64,000 bases of DNA, from NCBI GenBank assembly GCA_035772405.1, contig JAYKKM010000080.1, positions 3,534,001 to 3,598,000 of the forward strand, written 5' to 3'. Positions 47,389 to 57,014 of the stretch are shown piece after piece. The notes under the pieces are model-generated. The model searched no databases, was not told the origin of the DNA, and worked only from the letters and a program-made list of their open reading frames with translations. Position 1 is the stretch's first letter; every line of letters begins with the position of its first letter. This DNA is from Chrysogorgia sp. JL179-B06 (Eukaryota > Cnidaria > Anthozoa > Scleralcyonacea > Chrysogorgiidae). A program made the position numbers and the translations under genes.

Positions 47389-47901
47389 ATGGGTATAAGT
47401 AATAACGCGATGGTGAAACGCAAAAGTGAGGAAAATCCCACGATTGAGGAATTAGTTGAGGAGACTGATGACACCTCAACTGTGGAAGACAATATTGACG
47501 TTAGGAGATCTGAACTTATTAGACTGTCTGGTGACGGTGTGGTGAGTCAGTCTGAAGCGTACATTAAAAAAGCGTCCGCAAAGGTTATCGACAAGATATG
47601 GCACCAATACGAGTTGAAGAGAATGGAAATCGCAAACGCCTTTCTCACCGACTTGTTAATCAGCAAATTCGCTAACTTACTAGATGGGTTGAACGCTATT
47701 GAAAATCCCGACGAACTAAACGACGAACTACAAAAAGACCCGTTACTAAAGAAAGACGTTGAGAGCATTGTCGCGATTGTGACGCCGTACGTGCCTTTCT
47801 TGGGCTTGTTGTCGGGAGGAATCACAACGTCAAAATATGTGTACGATCACCATTTTAGAAGTGAGGTGGTAAACACTGAAAATAGTGAGCAAACGGACTA
47901 A
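47389..47901 (+). CDS. Terminal gene of unknown function, 170 aa
   Basis: Last gene before the right terminal repeat. Acidic N-terminus (NPTIEELVEETDD), a helical middle, a hydrophobic IVTPYVPFLGLLSGGI segment near residues 130-145, and the C-terminus ENSEQTD identical to that of polymerase, because the homologous region around the terminal repeats includes both gene ends. The start may be M1 or M8. No family recognised. Confidence 0.7.
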   Translation: MGISNNAMVKRKSEENPTIEELVEETDDTSTVEDNIDVRRSELIRLSGDGVVSQSEAYIKKASAKVIDKIWHQYELKRMEIANAFLTDLLISKFANLLDGLNAIENPDELNDELQKDPLLKKDVESIVAIVTPYVPFLGLLSGGITTSKYVYDHHFRSEVVNTENSEQTD

Positions 47902-48019
47902 TTCGCAAAACGACTGGCTATTTGTTAGTCAACGTTGTTAGCCAATCAAAAGAGCACCATTTCGATATCCATTTGGGTACTTGTTTGGATAAAATATTTG
48001 TTGTGGGCGCTGGTGTGGG
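47872..48019. repeat. Inner extension of terminal homology with a 35-bp duplication
   Basis: Continues the homology between the two ends of the elements. CCAATCAAAAGAGCACCATT occurs at 47942 and again at 48024 within the true terminal repeat, with about 80 bp between them, so the right end has an extra copy. Confidence 0.75.
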
Positions 48020-48559
48020 TTGACCAATCAAAAGAGCACCATTTCGCTATCCATTTGGATAAACATCACCACTAGAATCAAAATCTGGTGGTTTTTTTTT
48101 CGCGCGTGAATTTGTGAGACAGCAGCAGAACGTGTTGGTGGTTTGTTGAACAAAAATGTGAAAATGCTGAAATGACACCTTCTACTTTTTTAAATGTGTG
48201 AAAACGTTGAAGTGGCACACTATGCCTTTTTTTTAAATACGCGAAAATGTTGAAACGACATTCTCCACTTTTTAAAGACGTGAAAATGATGAAACGACAC
48301 ATTCTAGCTCTAAATTTAGCGAAAACCATTATTTTAGTATTTCTTATCAATTGAGTAGAAAACATGGGAGGGGTGTTTAGATTGACTAATGATTGCCATA
48401 GTAGTATAGAGAGTGGTGGTACGAGCTCACCAACGTCGATTGTAAAACATAAACACCAAAACATTGCTGAGTTGTGGCTTGACACAAATTTGGTGATGTT
48501 TTGGTGTTTATATTACGGTTGACGTTGACTGAGCTCGTACCGCCACTCTCTATACTACT
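48020..48559. repeat. Right terminal inverted repeat of element 2, 540 bp
   Basis: Inverse of 29298-29837. Terminal palindrome at 48400-48559; subterminal units between 48140 and 48310. Confidence 0.95.
48069..48100 (+). terminator. Hairpin plus T-run after the terminal gene
   Basis: CCACTAGA, 7-base loop, TCTGGTGG, nine T, downstream of the 170-aa gene. Mirror of 29757-29788, so the outward-directed genes at both ends finish at the same structure. Confidence 0.5.
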
Positions 48560-48565
48560 TCCGGG
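48560..48565. repeat. Right 6-bp target duplication of element 2
   Basis: TCCGGG, identical to 29292-29297. Confidence 0.93.
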
Positions 48566-48940
48566 ACACCTTATATATTTGTGGGGAAAATTAATAAAGC
48601 TAATAAATGTTACAGCGTCTTAATTCAAGGAGACACTAGCTATAACCTCAATGTTTTTGACAACGGTGACATCCCGCATCGTATGTTATTTTAATATTAG
48701 AAGGGATTCCTGTTCGTTTGTTCGATTTGAAATATGACCGATCGACCGCCAGATAAGTCAGAAAATATTACAAAAGTGAAGTTTGATTAAGCAAGTGTCG
48801 CTTGAATGGAAATTGATAACTTCACGAGACTTGCTCTGCTCGTTTCGAGTAAATATTGTTCGAATTAGATGAATGCGTTCAAATGGTGATATTTAATTGA
48901 ATTTTGACATTATAATTAAATACGCCATATGATTACCGCG
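48566..48940. other. Host DNA right of element 2, no gene recognised
   Basis: AT-rich sequence; nothing supported. Confidence 0.4.
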
Positions 48941-49229
48941 TAGTCAATCGAGATATGGTCTGGAAACTCGGCAAACTTCAAAGCGACTATAATGAGCTAC
49001 GTTTTGATGTTGAACCGTACCTTACACCATGCACATCCTTTGTTTTAGGTTTATTAATATTTAAACAACACGCGGTTGAGCGATTAAACCCAAATGATTC
49101 TATTGGATGATTGCTTCATTATACTAAAACACAATAGGTTCAGTGACCCTGCACAAAATTGCATAAAGACGAACAAAAAGATAGAACAAAGACTTTAGCT
49201 GAGTTTCCAGACCATATCTCGATTGACTA
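48941..49229. mobile_element. MITE, 289 bp
   Basis: About 32-bp inverted repeats starting TAGTCAATCGAGATATGGTC, with the exact inverse for most bases at the right end. No coding. Confidence 0.8.
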
Positions 49230-49386
49230 TGGCTATATGCCTTGATCTATTATCTACGCCTTGATACGTGGTTTAGATTATATACATTCTATTTATTTGA
49301 TCCTCCATAATTTCTAGCATCATTCTGCTGGCATGCCTGATCCTGGACACTGCTCCAACCTCGTACCCACTGCTCCTGGCTGTCTC

Positions 49387-49498
49387 AGGCTGCGTTTACA
49401 CTAGCGCAAAAGTATCCGGATTCACATTGTTTTGCATCCTCATGGGAGTAAAAAACAATACGAATCCGATTACTTTTGCTCTAGTGTAAACGCAGCCT
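49387..49498. mobile_element. Short palindromic MITE, 112 bp
   Basis: Inverted arms AGGCTGCGTTTACACTAG..CAAAAGTA and inverse, with a short middle. Foldback structure. Confidence 0.75.
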
Positions 49499-49499
49499 C

Positions 49500-50092
49500 A
49501 GTCCCGAGGCAGTTTTTATCACTTCTGATAAGAACTCCTAGCCTTATCATTATGCTATAAGGGTACGTAGTGCAACAAAGTTTCAAAATGAGAACCAAAA
49601 TAAAATATCATTCGTCATTGTGTTAAAATGATCGTATATATAGCTACGTATATTAGTCGAAAACTATAAGGATTTCAGATGAAGATACGGGGATTCGCTT
49701 ACTAATGCCATAATTTATTCAAAAAGAGTAATTTATTCAAAAAGAGTAAAGTTCCCAAACAATCTTGATTTCTTTTGGCTGTAAAGCTTGTGTAATCACC
49801 CACGACATGCAAGATTAGAAAGCGTTCTCCTTCGTCGAACGTAAAAAGAGAAATAGGAAATCGAACTTCAATATGTCGAAATTAAAAAATACCTATAACT
49901 ATAAGTAAGAATATTATTTAACTTAAGATTTAACTTTAACTCAGCTTAAAAAGGATACAAATAGACTTGTAGATATTGCTGAATTATTTCAATTACAGCA
50001 GGAACCCACCCGAATAACAAAAAACGTCCAGCACACTCATTGACCTAGTTTTCAGCAATAGACTAGGAATTATAAATACATGTGTTTTTATT
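49500..50092. other. Host intergenic DNA, no gene recognised
   Basis: A short direct repeat TAATTTATTCAAAAAGAGTA at about 49710-49750. Nothing else supported. Confidence 0.4.
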
Positions 50093-50244
50093 TAAGAAAT
50101 AAAAAACGTGTCGCGTGTGATTATCGAGTGATAATGGCACGAGAGATGCGTGTAAAACACGAGGCGATAGCCGAGTGTTTTACTAGCTTCTCGAGTGCCA
50201 TTATAATTCTATAATCACACAAGACAAAGTTTTTTATTTCTTTT
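50093..50244. mobile_element. Imperfect palindromic MITE
   Basis: Outer arms TAAGAAATAAAAAACGTGTC and near-inverse AAAGTTTTTTATTTCTTTTA, inner arms TGTGATTAT/ATAATCACA and AATGGCACGAGA/TCTCGAGTGCCATT. Confidence 0.65.
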
Positions 50245-50765
50245 ACAAAAGAACGGCCATTAAATTAACAATAAAGCCATGACAAATGTAGATTTATTTG
50301 TTATAAATGACGTTACTATATGCGTTGCTAGGAAGCCTATGATGAAAACACGTTGGCGATTTTAGCGATGAAAATGCACTCAACGTTGCAGTTAAAACAT
50401 TCTGTTGTGTTAGTAGCTTGATTAGCTTTGTATCCAGCTATTCTTTGACTTTCTTTTGTGATTTAAACTACTTAAAATCCGTCAAAAACGACAAAATCTA
50501 CGCGAGGAACACGTCAGCTTATGCTTTATTGAGTTATAATGCACGGTTTTTGAGCTCAGTAACCAATCAGATAGCGTGCACTCGCTCATTTACTTCCGGT
50601 TATTTTATAAAACGAATTCTTCAAGTGTGCTTGATGTTGCATTTATTTTTTGTGTTTTAATTTCCAACGACAAAAACAAGATAAGGAGTGGTGCGGGGAA
50701 TATTAGATGGAAATATCAGAGGGGAATACTATAGCAGGAGTAAATAAAATTAAATAAAATATTTA
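50245..50765. other. Host intergenic DNA, no gene recognised
   Basis: Contains an open frame of 80 codons at 50418-50660 with no convincing protein features. Confidence 0.35.
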
Positions 50766-50882
50766 TCATTTATAGACCCGGAGCGAGGGGAATTCGACGA
50801 AATATTACCCCGAGGGATGATAATATCATCCCGAGGGGTAATATTTCGACGAATTCCCCGAGCGGAGGGTCTATAAATGATA
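50766..50882. repeat. Near-perfect hairpin, about 117 bp
   Basis: Left arm ATCATTTATAGACCCGGAGC, and on through GAATTCGACGAAATATTACC, inverted in the right arm with very few changes; centre GATGATAATATCATC. Confidence 0.9.
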
Positions 50883-51229
50883 TATTATACCAAAGCAATC
50901 TTGAATGCTGTCTTGAAACGTCTAGAAACGTCTACTCTTGAAACGTCTTGTTGTTCCTCCATTGTTTACAGGCTCGTCTTGGTTTATGCGTGAGTAATGG
51001 GTACGAGCGGGGTATTCGAACTCGAATCACCCGCTGATAACGTCATCAGCGGGGAATTTGAGTTTAAATTGACTGGTCACGTGGTACAAATCTAGCTCTT
51101 TGATTGGACAATTTATAGTTGAGGTATAATATTACTAGTAACATACTGGCTGCTCTTTTTCTGCTTTAGACCCAAACATTGTATCATTGATATTATTGCA
51201 TTCCTTCGTTGAATAATTCCTTTGTTTCT

Positions 51230-52360
51230 ATGGGTTCCTCGCACTCCCGCCTTAAAAACTGGAATTCGAGACGTTCAAAAAAGACTGACAAGAAACAAAC
51301 AAAACCCAAGGGAATATGCACAATTGAAGATCTGTTTCCAAACTCATCAACTACCGCCAATGAAAAAATCGACGATAATGATAAAGTCAGTTCTTCTACA
51401 TCTCAGGAGTACACCATCGATCAACTTTATCCTCGACTAAAGACGCCGCTGCTTAAGACGCCCGCGGGCACGGAGAGTTGTGACGGAGGTCCGGTGCGTA
51501 GTTATCCCACAAATAGTCGACGGAGAGGCCCGCTTTTTATCATCGATAATTTCGCCGGTATTGATGGCTTTGAGTATCGTCGTGGAAGTTGTCGCGATAT
51601 TGGGAATCTAAAGACAGTTTTCAAAGAGTTAGAGTTTACGGTCGACGACTGCGAAGGAACAGCAGTGAATCTTGGAGCGGAAGATATGAGGAAAAAATGT
51701 AAGAATTGGGCGAGGAGGGACTTCAGCGATATCGACTGCGTTGTGGTGGTTATTTTAACTCACGGTGGAGAGAACGGAGAACTGAATGGGACTGATAACA
51801 AACCCGTTGAACTGTCCGAGTTAATTTCTCCGTTTTACGCTGATAATTCGCCCACTCTTATGGGAAAGCCCAAGATATTTATCATCCAAGCTTGCCGAGG
51901 AGTAACAGATAGCGAAGGCGTTGAAGAGAAAAGTGAACCCACAACATCGACAGCTTCGAATGATCGAGGGGAGTGTTTAGATGAAGATTTATGGCAAGGC
52001 GCCGAGGATGACAACAGGTCGGAAATTGTAGAAGGCAATGGGGAGGAGGGGACGAGCTTCAAAGCCGAAAACGTTAGTTCTGGTTTTCTTCCACGCAATG
52101 CGGACATCGTTGTGGCATACTCTTGCAGTGAAGGAGAAAAAGCGTTCCGAAATACAGCGAGTGGCAGTTGGTACATCAAAGAGCTTACAGAGGTTTTGGC
52201 ACGTTGCAACAAAGTCAAAGACAAGATGCATTTTACAGATATTCTTACAGAAGTACAGGGTGTAATGTCAAATTTGACAATAAGACGTGATGACCATAAC
52301 GTCACATATGTGCAGATGCCTGAATTTAGAAGTACCCTACGAGGTCCTTTATATCTATAG
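51230..52360 (+). CDS. Caspase (effector-like), single exon, 376 aa
   Basis: Cysteine protease of apoptosis, cleaving after Asp. The start at 51230 (MGSSHSRL) is chosen over the in-frame TTG upstream. Gly2 with Ser6 gives a possible N-myristoylation signal. The prodomain of about 95 residues has two copies of a [CY]TI[ED]-LFP/LYP motif. The large subunit has Arg in RRGSCRDIGNL, catalytic His178 in ILTHGGENG and Cys222 in IIQACRG. An acidic linker of about 60 residues follows. The small subunit has VVAYSCSEGEKAFRNTASGSW, with the substrate-binding Arg and Trp. No introns, so either a retrocopy or a naturally intronless gene. Appears functional. Confidence 0.92.
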   Translation: MGSSHSRLKNWNSRRSKKTDKKQTKPKGICTIEDLFPNSSTTANEKIDDNDKVSSSTSQEYTIDQLYPRLKTPLLKTPAGTESCDGGPVRSYPTNSRRRGPLFIIDNFAGIDGFEYRRGSCRDIGNLKTVFKELEFTVDDCEGTAVNLGAEDMRKKCKNWARRDFSDIDCVVVVILTHGGENGELNGTDNKPVELSELISPFYADNSPTLMGKPKIFIIQACRGVTDSEGVEEKSEPTTSTASNDRGECLDEDLWQGAEDDNRSEIVEGNGEEGTSFKAENVSSGFLPRNADIVVAYSCSEGEKAFRNTASGSWYIKELTEVLARCNKVKDKMHFTDILTEVQGVMSNLTIRRDDHNVTYVQMPEFRSTLRGPLYL

Positions 52361-52520
52361 GTATACAGACTACGAGGTACTTTATATCTCCATATATGTA
52401 TCCTTACGAGGTTCTTTATTTCTCTATATGTACCGTACGAGCTGTCCTTTATATATCTATAAATGTACACTATACGAATATCTCCAATTACCCTACGAGG
52501 TTCTTTATTTCTCTATATGT
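52330..52520. repeat. Degenerate repeat derived from the caspase 3' end
   Basis: Units of about 35-45 bp like TACGAGGTTCTTTATTTCTC followed by TATATGTA. The first unit encodes the last caspase residues (RGPLYL and stop). Continues at 53080-53215 after a LINE insertion. Confidence 0.75.
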
Positions 52521-53076
52521 AAGCTGCAAGGACAATCCTAAATGCTGACAAAACTGCCAGAAGTGTTGATCTATTTTCCAAATTGGGCTGGATACCATTT
52601 TTCGATGAGATAAAAATTAATAAATGTAAATTAATTTATAAAAGACTGAATGATTTTACTCCATCATATATCGAACAGTTATTGACACGAAATTCTGACA
52701 TTCATGTACGTCAAACTAGACACGGTAAAACAAATCTCATTTGTCCACGGTACAAACGAGAGACTGAAGTTGGTAGATCTTTCACTGTGTCAAGTGTTAA
52801 GAAGTCTGAGTCTTTTAATAGTTTTAATAAAGCAATACGTTCTTACTTTTTAACTAAATATGAACATATTGATAACTTTGAAACACTAATGTTTAATACC
52901 TAACCCATATATGTAAAATAGCATTTTTAATATTTAGTTTTAATATTTATCATAGTTAGTTTAATTATCATTCTATTATAATTGTAATTAGAAATTGTAG
53001 GAGGGCCACAAGTTTATCAGCATTTTGCTGTCATGTGTTAGCCTCATTAAATAAAGTTTTATTATTTTATTATTGT
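52521..53076 (+). mobile_element. 5'-truncated LINE 3' fragment
   Basis: Frame 52583-52903 contains GWIPFFDEIKINKCKLIYKR and a conserved C-terminal end of CR1/Jockey-type RTs (NSFNKAIRSYFLTKYEHI). The 3' end has AATAAAG and TTATTATTTTATTATTG. Flanked by TATGTA on both sides (at about 52515 and 53077), a plausible target duplication. Inserted in the caspase-derived repeat. Confidence 0.78.
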
Positions 53077-53079
53077 TAT

Positions 53080-53215
53080 GTACCGTATGTCCTTTATATT
53101 ATAAATGTACACTACGAAGAGGTTCTTTATATAATATCTCCAATTACCCTACGAGGGTAATTGGAGATATTATATCTCCAAAGGTACCCAACGAGGTTCT
53201 TTATAATGTCATCTA
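53080..53215. repeat. Continuation of the caspase-end repeat, with a palindrome
   Basis: TACCGTATGTCCTTTATAT and ACGAGGTTCTTTATA units as at 52330-52520. A perfect palindrome at about 53132-53172 (TAATATCTCCAATTACCCT, 3-base loop, inverse). Confidence 0.7.
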
Positions 53216-53997
53216 TTTTTGTTTCATACAATTAACGACATTATATGTAAAAAATAATAAATATTGTTAACGGGGCAGGAACTGCTGAAATAAATTACGA
53301 CTGTAAAATCTCCTTGTATATCTCGTTACTTTTTAACTTTTCTTTTTTGAAGACAACTATAAGATTCTAATCTAGCCTTGCATGTACAAAATTATCCGTG
53401 ATGATGGTGAAAAGCAATGTTCCCTAAATGTTCTACGGACAGAAACAAATATAAATTTAGGCAATGTTGCTATGTTCAGAAACAAATCTAAATTTAGGCA
53501 ATGTCGCTGTTGTCATAGATGCCCATCTTTTGAACTGTTTTGCTAAGTCACGTCTTAGGGGATTTTGAGTTTATAATAATTGAAGCTATTTTAAATAAAG
53601 ACAATGTTCAAGAACTTCTATTTGCCAGAGAGGCATATTGGACAGCACAATTGCGTACTTTACATGCAGCCATTAGGGCTAAACAAAAGATGCGAATACC
53701 GTTCAAAGAAACGCATTAAATAGATGCCATGTTAATTATTACTAGGATCATTTTTAAGTAAATTTATGTAATTTTTATTATATATTATGTATATATAGGG
53801 TACTTTGTGCCATATATAATTATTTATTTTAACTGAAGAACGAATGTTCGAAATATTAAAAAATTTATCTGGACTGGTTAGAAGTTTTCTTACTCTTTGT
53901 CTCTCATCAATTCAAGTATAATAATATCCAAGAGCATACCTGTATCCATGCTTGTGGATTCTTCTGCTAGGAATATCGTTTTGGTCTGCCTGTTCTT
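53216..53997. other. Host intergenic DNA, no gene recognised
   Basis: Short repeats such as CAGAAACAAAT..AAATTTAGGCAATG twice near 53435-53505; possible LINE debris near 53620-53720 (frame with AYWTAQLRTLHAAIR-like content). Not confident. Confidence 0.35.
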
Positions 53998-54410
<413 letters not shown>

Positions 54411-54480
54411 CAGCTCCTTCTTGTTGAGCACTTTACGACGAAGGAATCAATTCTTATTCTACTATATATATATATATATA

Positions 54481-54640
54481 ACGTAAAATTTTGAGTGTTA
54501 GAATATATCCAATTACAAAACTGGGACCAGTTGCGAAAAATGAAACATCAAGGCCTTCCGGCTGGAATTGAACCCGCGACCCTGCGATGCAGTGCAGTGC
54601 TTTGACCACTGAGCTACGCGGAGGCCGCGTTGCCGATTAT
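54481..54640 (-). mobile_element. tRNA-derived SINE with AT tail
   Basis: On the minus strand the head reads like a tRNA: CGTAGCTCAGTGGTCAAAGC (A box) and GGTCGCGGGTTCAATTCC (B box), then AAGGCC and a body shared with 20103-20290. The (TA)n tract at 54460-54480 is the tail. Acceptor stem imperfect. Confidence 0.72.
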
Positions 54641-54847
54641 ATACACCATTATATATTGTAACTAGAAACTAGAGGTGAAGTGAGGAGGCGGAAAACACGT
54701 GCGCAGTCATGCAGCATTTGAACATATCCCGGTATATTATCCGCGGATAGAGAACTATTTATTATAGAATATTGTATATATCTATATGCCAATGGAACAA
54801 TGTCGAAAGCTCTTTAAAATTATGTAAATCAATCACTGGATTTAAGC

Positions 54848-55417
54848 TTAAAGTGCCACTACGATGAAAATTCATCCCCGTCTTTTAGATTTTCTTTAGC
54901 ATAGAATAGTATTTCAGGGTCGAAAGTGATCGATGACTAAAAAATGGTATTTTGAAGTAAGTATTTTGAGCTCTGAAATCACTATTATTTAGGCCTACAT
55001 TACTCTAAAAACGTGTTCCAAGTGAGCCCGCAATTTCAAAAGGTAATATTGTTTATGACGTCAGATTCTCAATGCTACGCCTGAATTTCAGTCGAGGTTA
55101 CTTGTTTTGTTGTTTTCTTCGAGAAGTAGATGAAATGTTCAGCCTTTCAGATGAAGAATTTGAATAAACGACTTTGATTTCTTGAAGAATTAGCGATGTG
55201 GAGTCTTCGCGTTGAGAATTTGATGTCACTTCGTTACGCTGGTCAGGAACATGAACGATTAATGGCGGACATAACAACTCCAGATTCTGAGTCAGAAAAA
55301 TAATACTTGCCATCGTCTAATCGCAAAACGGTTTCGACCGAGTAATATTTAGCAGCTCTGCTTCATAAATACGTAAAAATATCGATAGGTAAAAATTTGA
55401 TCGTAGTGTCACTTTAA
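54848..55417. mobile_element. MITE copy A, 570 bp
   Basis: Ends TTAAAGTGCCACTACGATGA and the near-inverse TCGTAGTGTCACTTTAA. Same family as 63160-63707, in the same orientation. Confidence 0.85.
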
Positions 55418-56963
55418 AGGACATTGGCAAAAATAAGTACTTTTTATATTGAACTATATTATGACTTAACTACTTGGAATATTGTAGTTTTGCGATACGA
55501 AATGCTAGCAACACATTTTAAAAGTTGAATAAACCATGTCAAAACGCCGCCATTTTGAATATGATCGTGACGTCATGTGCTGGGAAGTGTTGTATTTAGT
55601 TTTGTGCTACCTTGGTATTATACTTATAATAACACTTTTAAAAACTACTAGTCATTACTAAACGATAATAACAATATAAAAACACTAAAACTGTACTATA
55701 ATAACAATTAAGAAGCTGACTTCCTAACATAAAGGACATTGGCAACAATAAGTACCTTTTAGATCAAAGTATGTGACCTAAATAACCGTAATATCGTAGT
55801 TTGAGGTTGTAAAAAAGCTCGTAATGCGTATTGAAGGTGAATTAGGGTTATCGGTCACATGACCTATGACGTCATGTGCTCGGGGTTAAAGCGGTCAGTG
55901 TTGGCAGAAATGCAAAGAAATTAAGCTTTTTCTCAACGTTATTTTAGTAATCACTATTGAAACATAAATTGGGCAATACATAACCCCACGATAGGCACGA
56001 GGGTGAAAGCTAAAAGCGATGACTCAAAAGGACCTTCTCATTTTCAAAAACTAGTCTAACCCTAATTCCAATAATAACCCTAATCCTAACCCTAACCTTG
56101 ATCCTATAACCTTAAACCTAACCCTAACCGTAGCTAACACGACCAAATAAAAACAGAAAGGTCCTTTTGAGTCATCCCTTTTAGCCTAAACCCATGAAGT
56201 TGATTAGGCACGTTTTAGACGTCGAACTTCACATGTGCCGAACTCAATGCAAATGAGCGTAATCTATTGTTTGAGCTAATTTGCATTGAGTTCTTCGGCA
56301 CATGTGACGTTAGAGTGATTGAATATATACCCGAAAGCCGAGGGAGGTTTTAATTATTAAAAGTCCCGAGACTTGAGAGATATTTAATCACTAATCAACC
56401 GAAATTGCCATGTTATCACTTTGTAATATTACGCTTTTTGGGAATTCGATAAGTACATGTTCACTGCATGTATTTGTTAGTTATTCTATTGAAATACTTC
56501 GCCAACAATAATACTTATACATGGTATAACAACAGATAAAAATAATTATGCAAATTACAAAATAGATGAATAAATAAATAAATACATTTATGGCTGGATA
56601 GTTATCCGACTTGTGTTAGAGGTGAAAGAAAGATAAAGGTCGTAGAATTATTTTGTAAAAGTTTGCAGTTGTGCTAACATATACATAAGTGAACTTTTGC
56701 ATAAACATTAGGTATGATTAGTTACTAATCGTACCTAATGCCTAAATCTTAGTTATGATTAGTTACTATAATCTTTTATTTATTTAGCTTCGCCTCTAAA
56801 AAAATACATAGAAGAAGCAGGGTCACCACAACAGTTAAACACCAATTACAGTGGGCCCTTACAAAAATAAAATAATAACTAATAACAGCAAGTTATGGGT
56901 TCAGTGAGGCTTCGCGATGTGTTGCACTTTAGGCAGACAGTTTTCCAAGTTCGAGGATCGTCA

Positions 56964-56967
<4 letters not shown>
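55418..56967. other. Repeat-rich host DNA without a gene
   Basis: AAAGGACATTGGCAA-AATAAG occurs at 55418 and 55732 with GACGTCATGTGCT following each by about 130 bp (two related units). Degenerate CCTAACCCTAA tracts at 56054-56150. A hairpin at 56221-56312 (CACATGTGCCGAACTCAATG/inverse). TTAGGTATGATTAGTTACTA repeats near 56708-56770. Confidence 0.55.

Positions 56968-56999
<32 letters not shown>

Positions 57000-57014
<15 letters not shown>

Larger units (their letters stand above)
29298..48559 (-). mobile_element. Polinton/Maverick-type element 2, complete, 19.26 kb
   Basis: Complete virus-like element. It begins AGTAGTATAGAG and ends with the exact inverse, and is flanked by the 6-bp direct repeat TCCGGG (29292-29297 and 48560-48565), the duplication size expected for Polintons. 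Twenty genes of at least 46 codons were identified. Polymerase is at the left end on the minus strand. Integrase, membrane proteins, capsid candidate and ATPase run rightward at the right end. The strand given is that of the polymerase. Only the polymerase Exo I site looks damaged. The element could be a recent insertion of a mobile or infectious form; activity is inference. Confidence 0.96.

Noticed and set aside
29298..48559. Flip/flop orientation difference between the two terminal palindromes, as in parvoviruses
   Set aside because: The right terminus is the exact inverse of the left, so no alternative orientation is visible.
51835..52470. 211-codon minus-strand frame
   Set aside because: Antisense shadow of the caspase gene.
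54540..54625. Functional tRNA gene on the minus strand
   Set aside because: A and B boxes are present but stems are imperfect, and the body is shared with another locus: SINE.
55098..55313. Conserved short proteins in the two MITE copies (also 63326-63807)
   Set aside because: Frames differ between copies; similarity comes from the MITE itself.
56054..56150. Chromosome end
   Set aside because: Telomere-like words are degenerate, short and internal, with repeats of other kinds on both sides.
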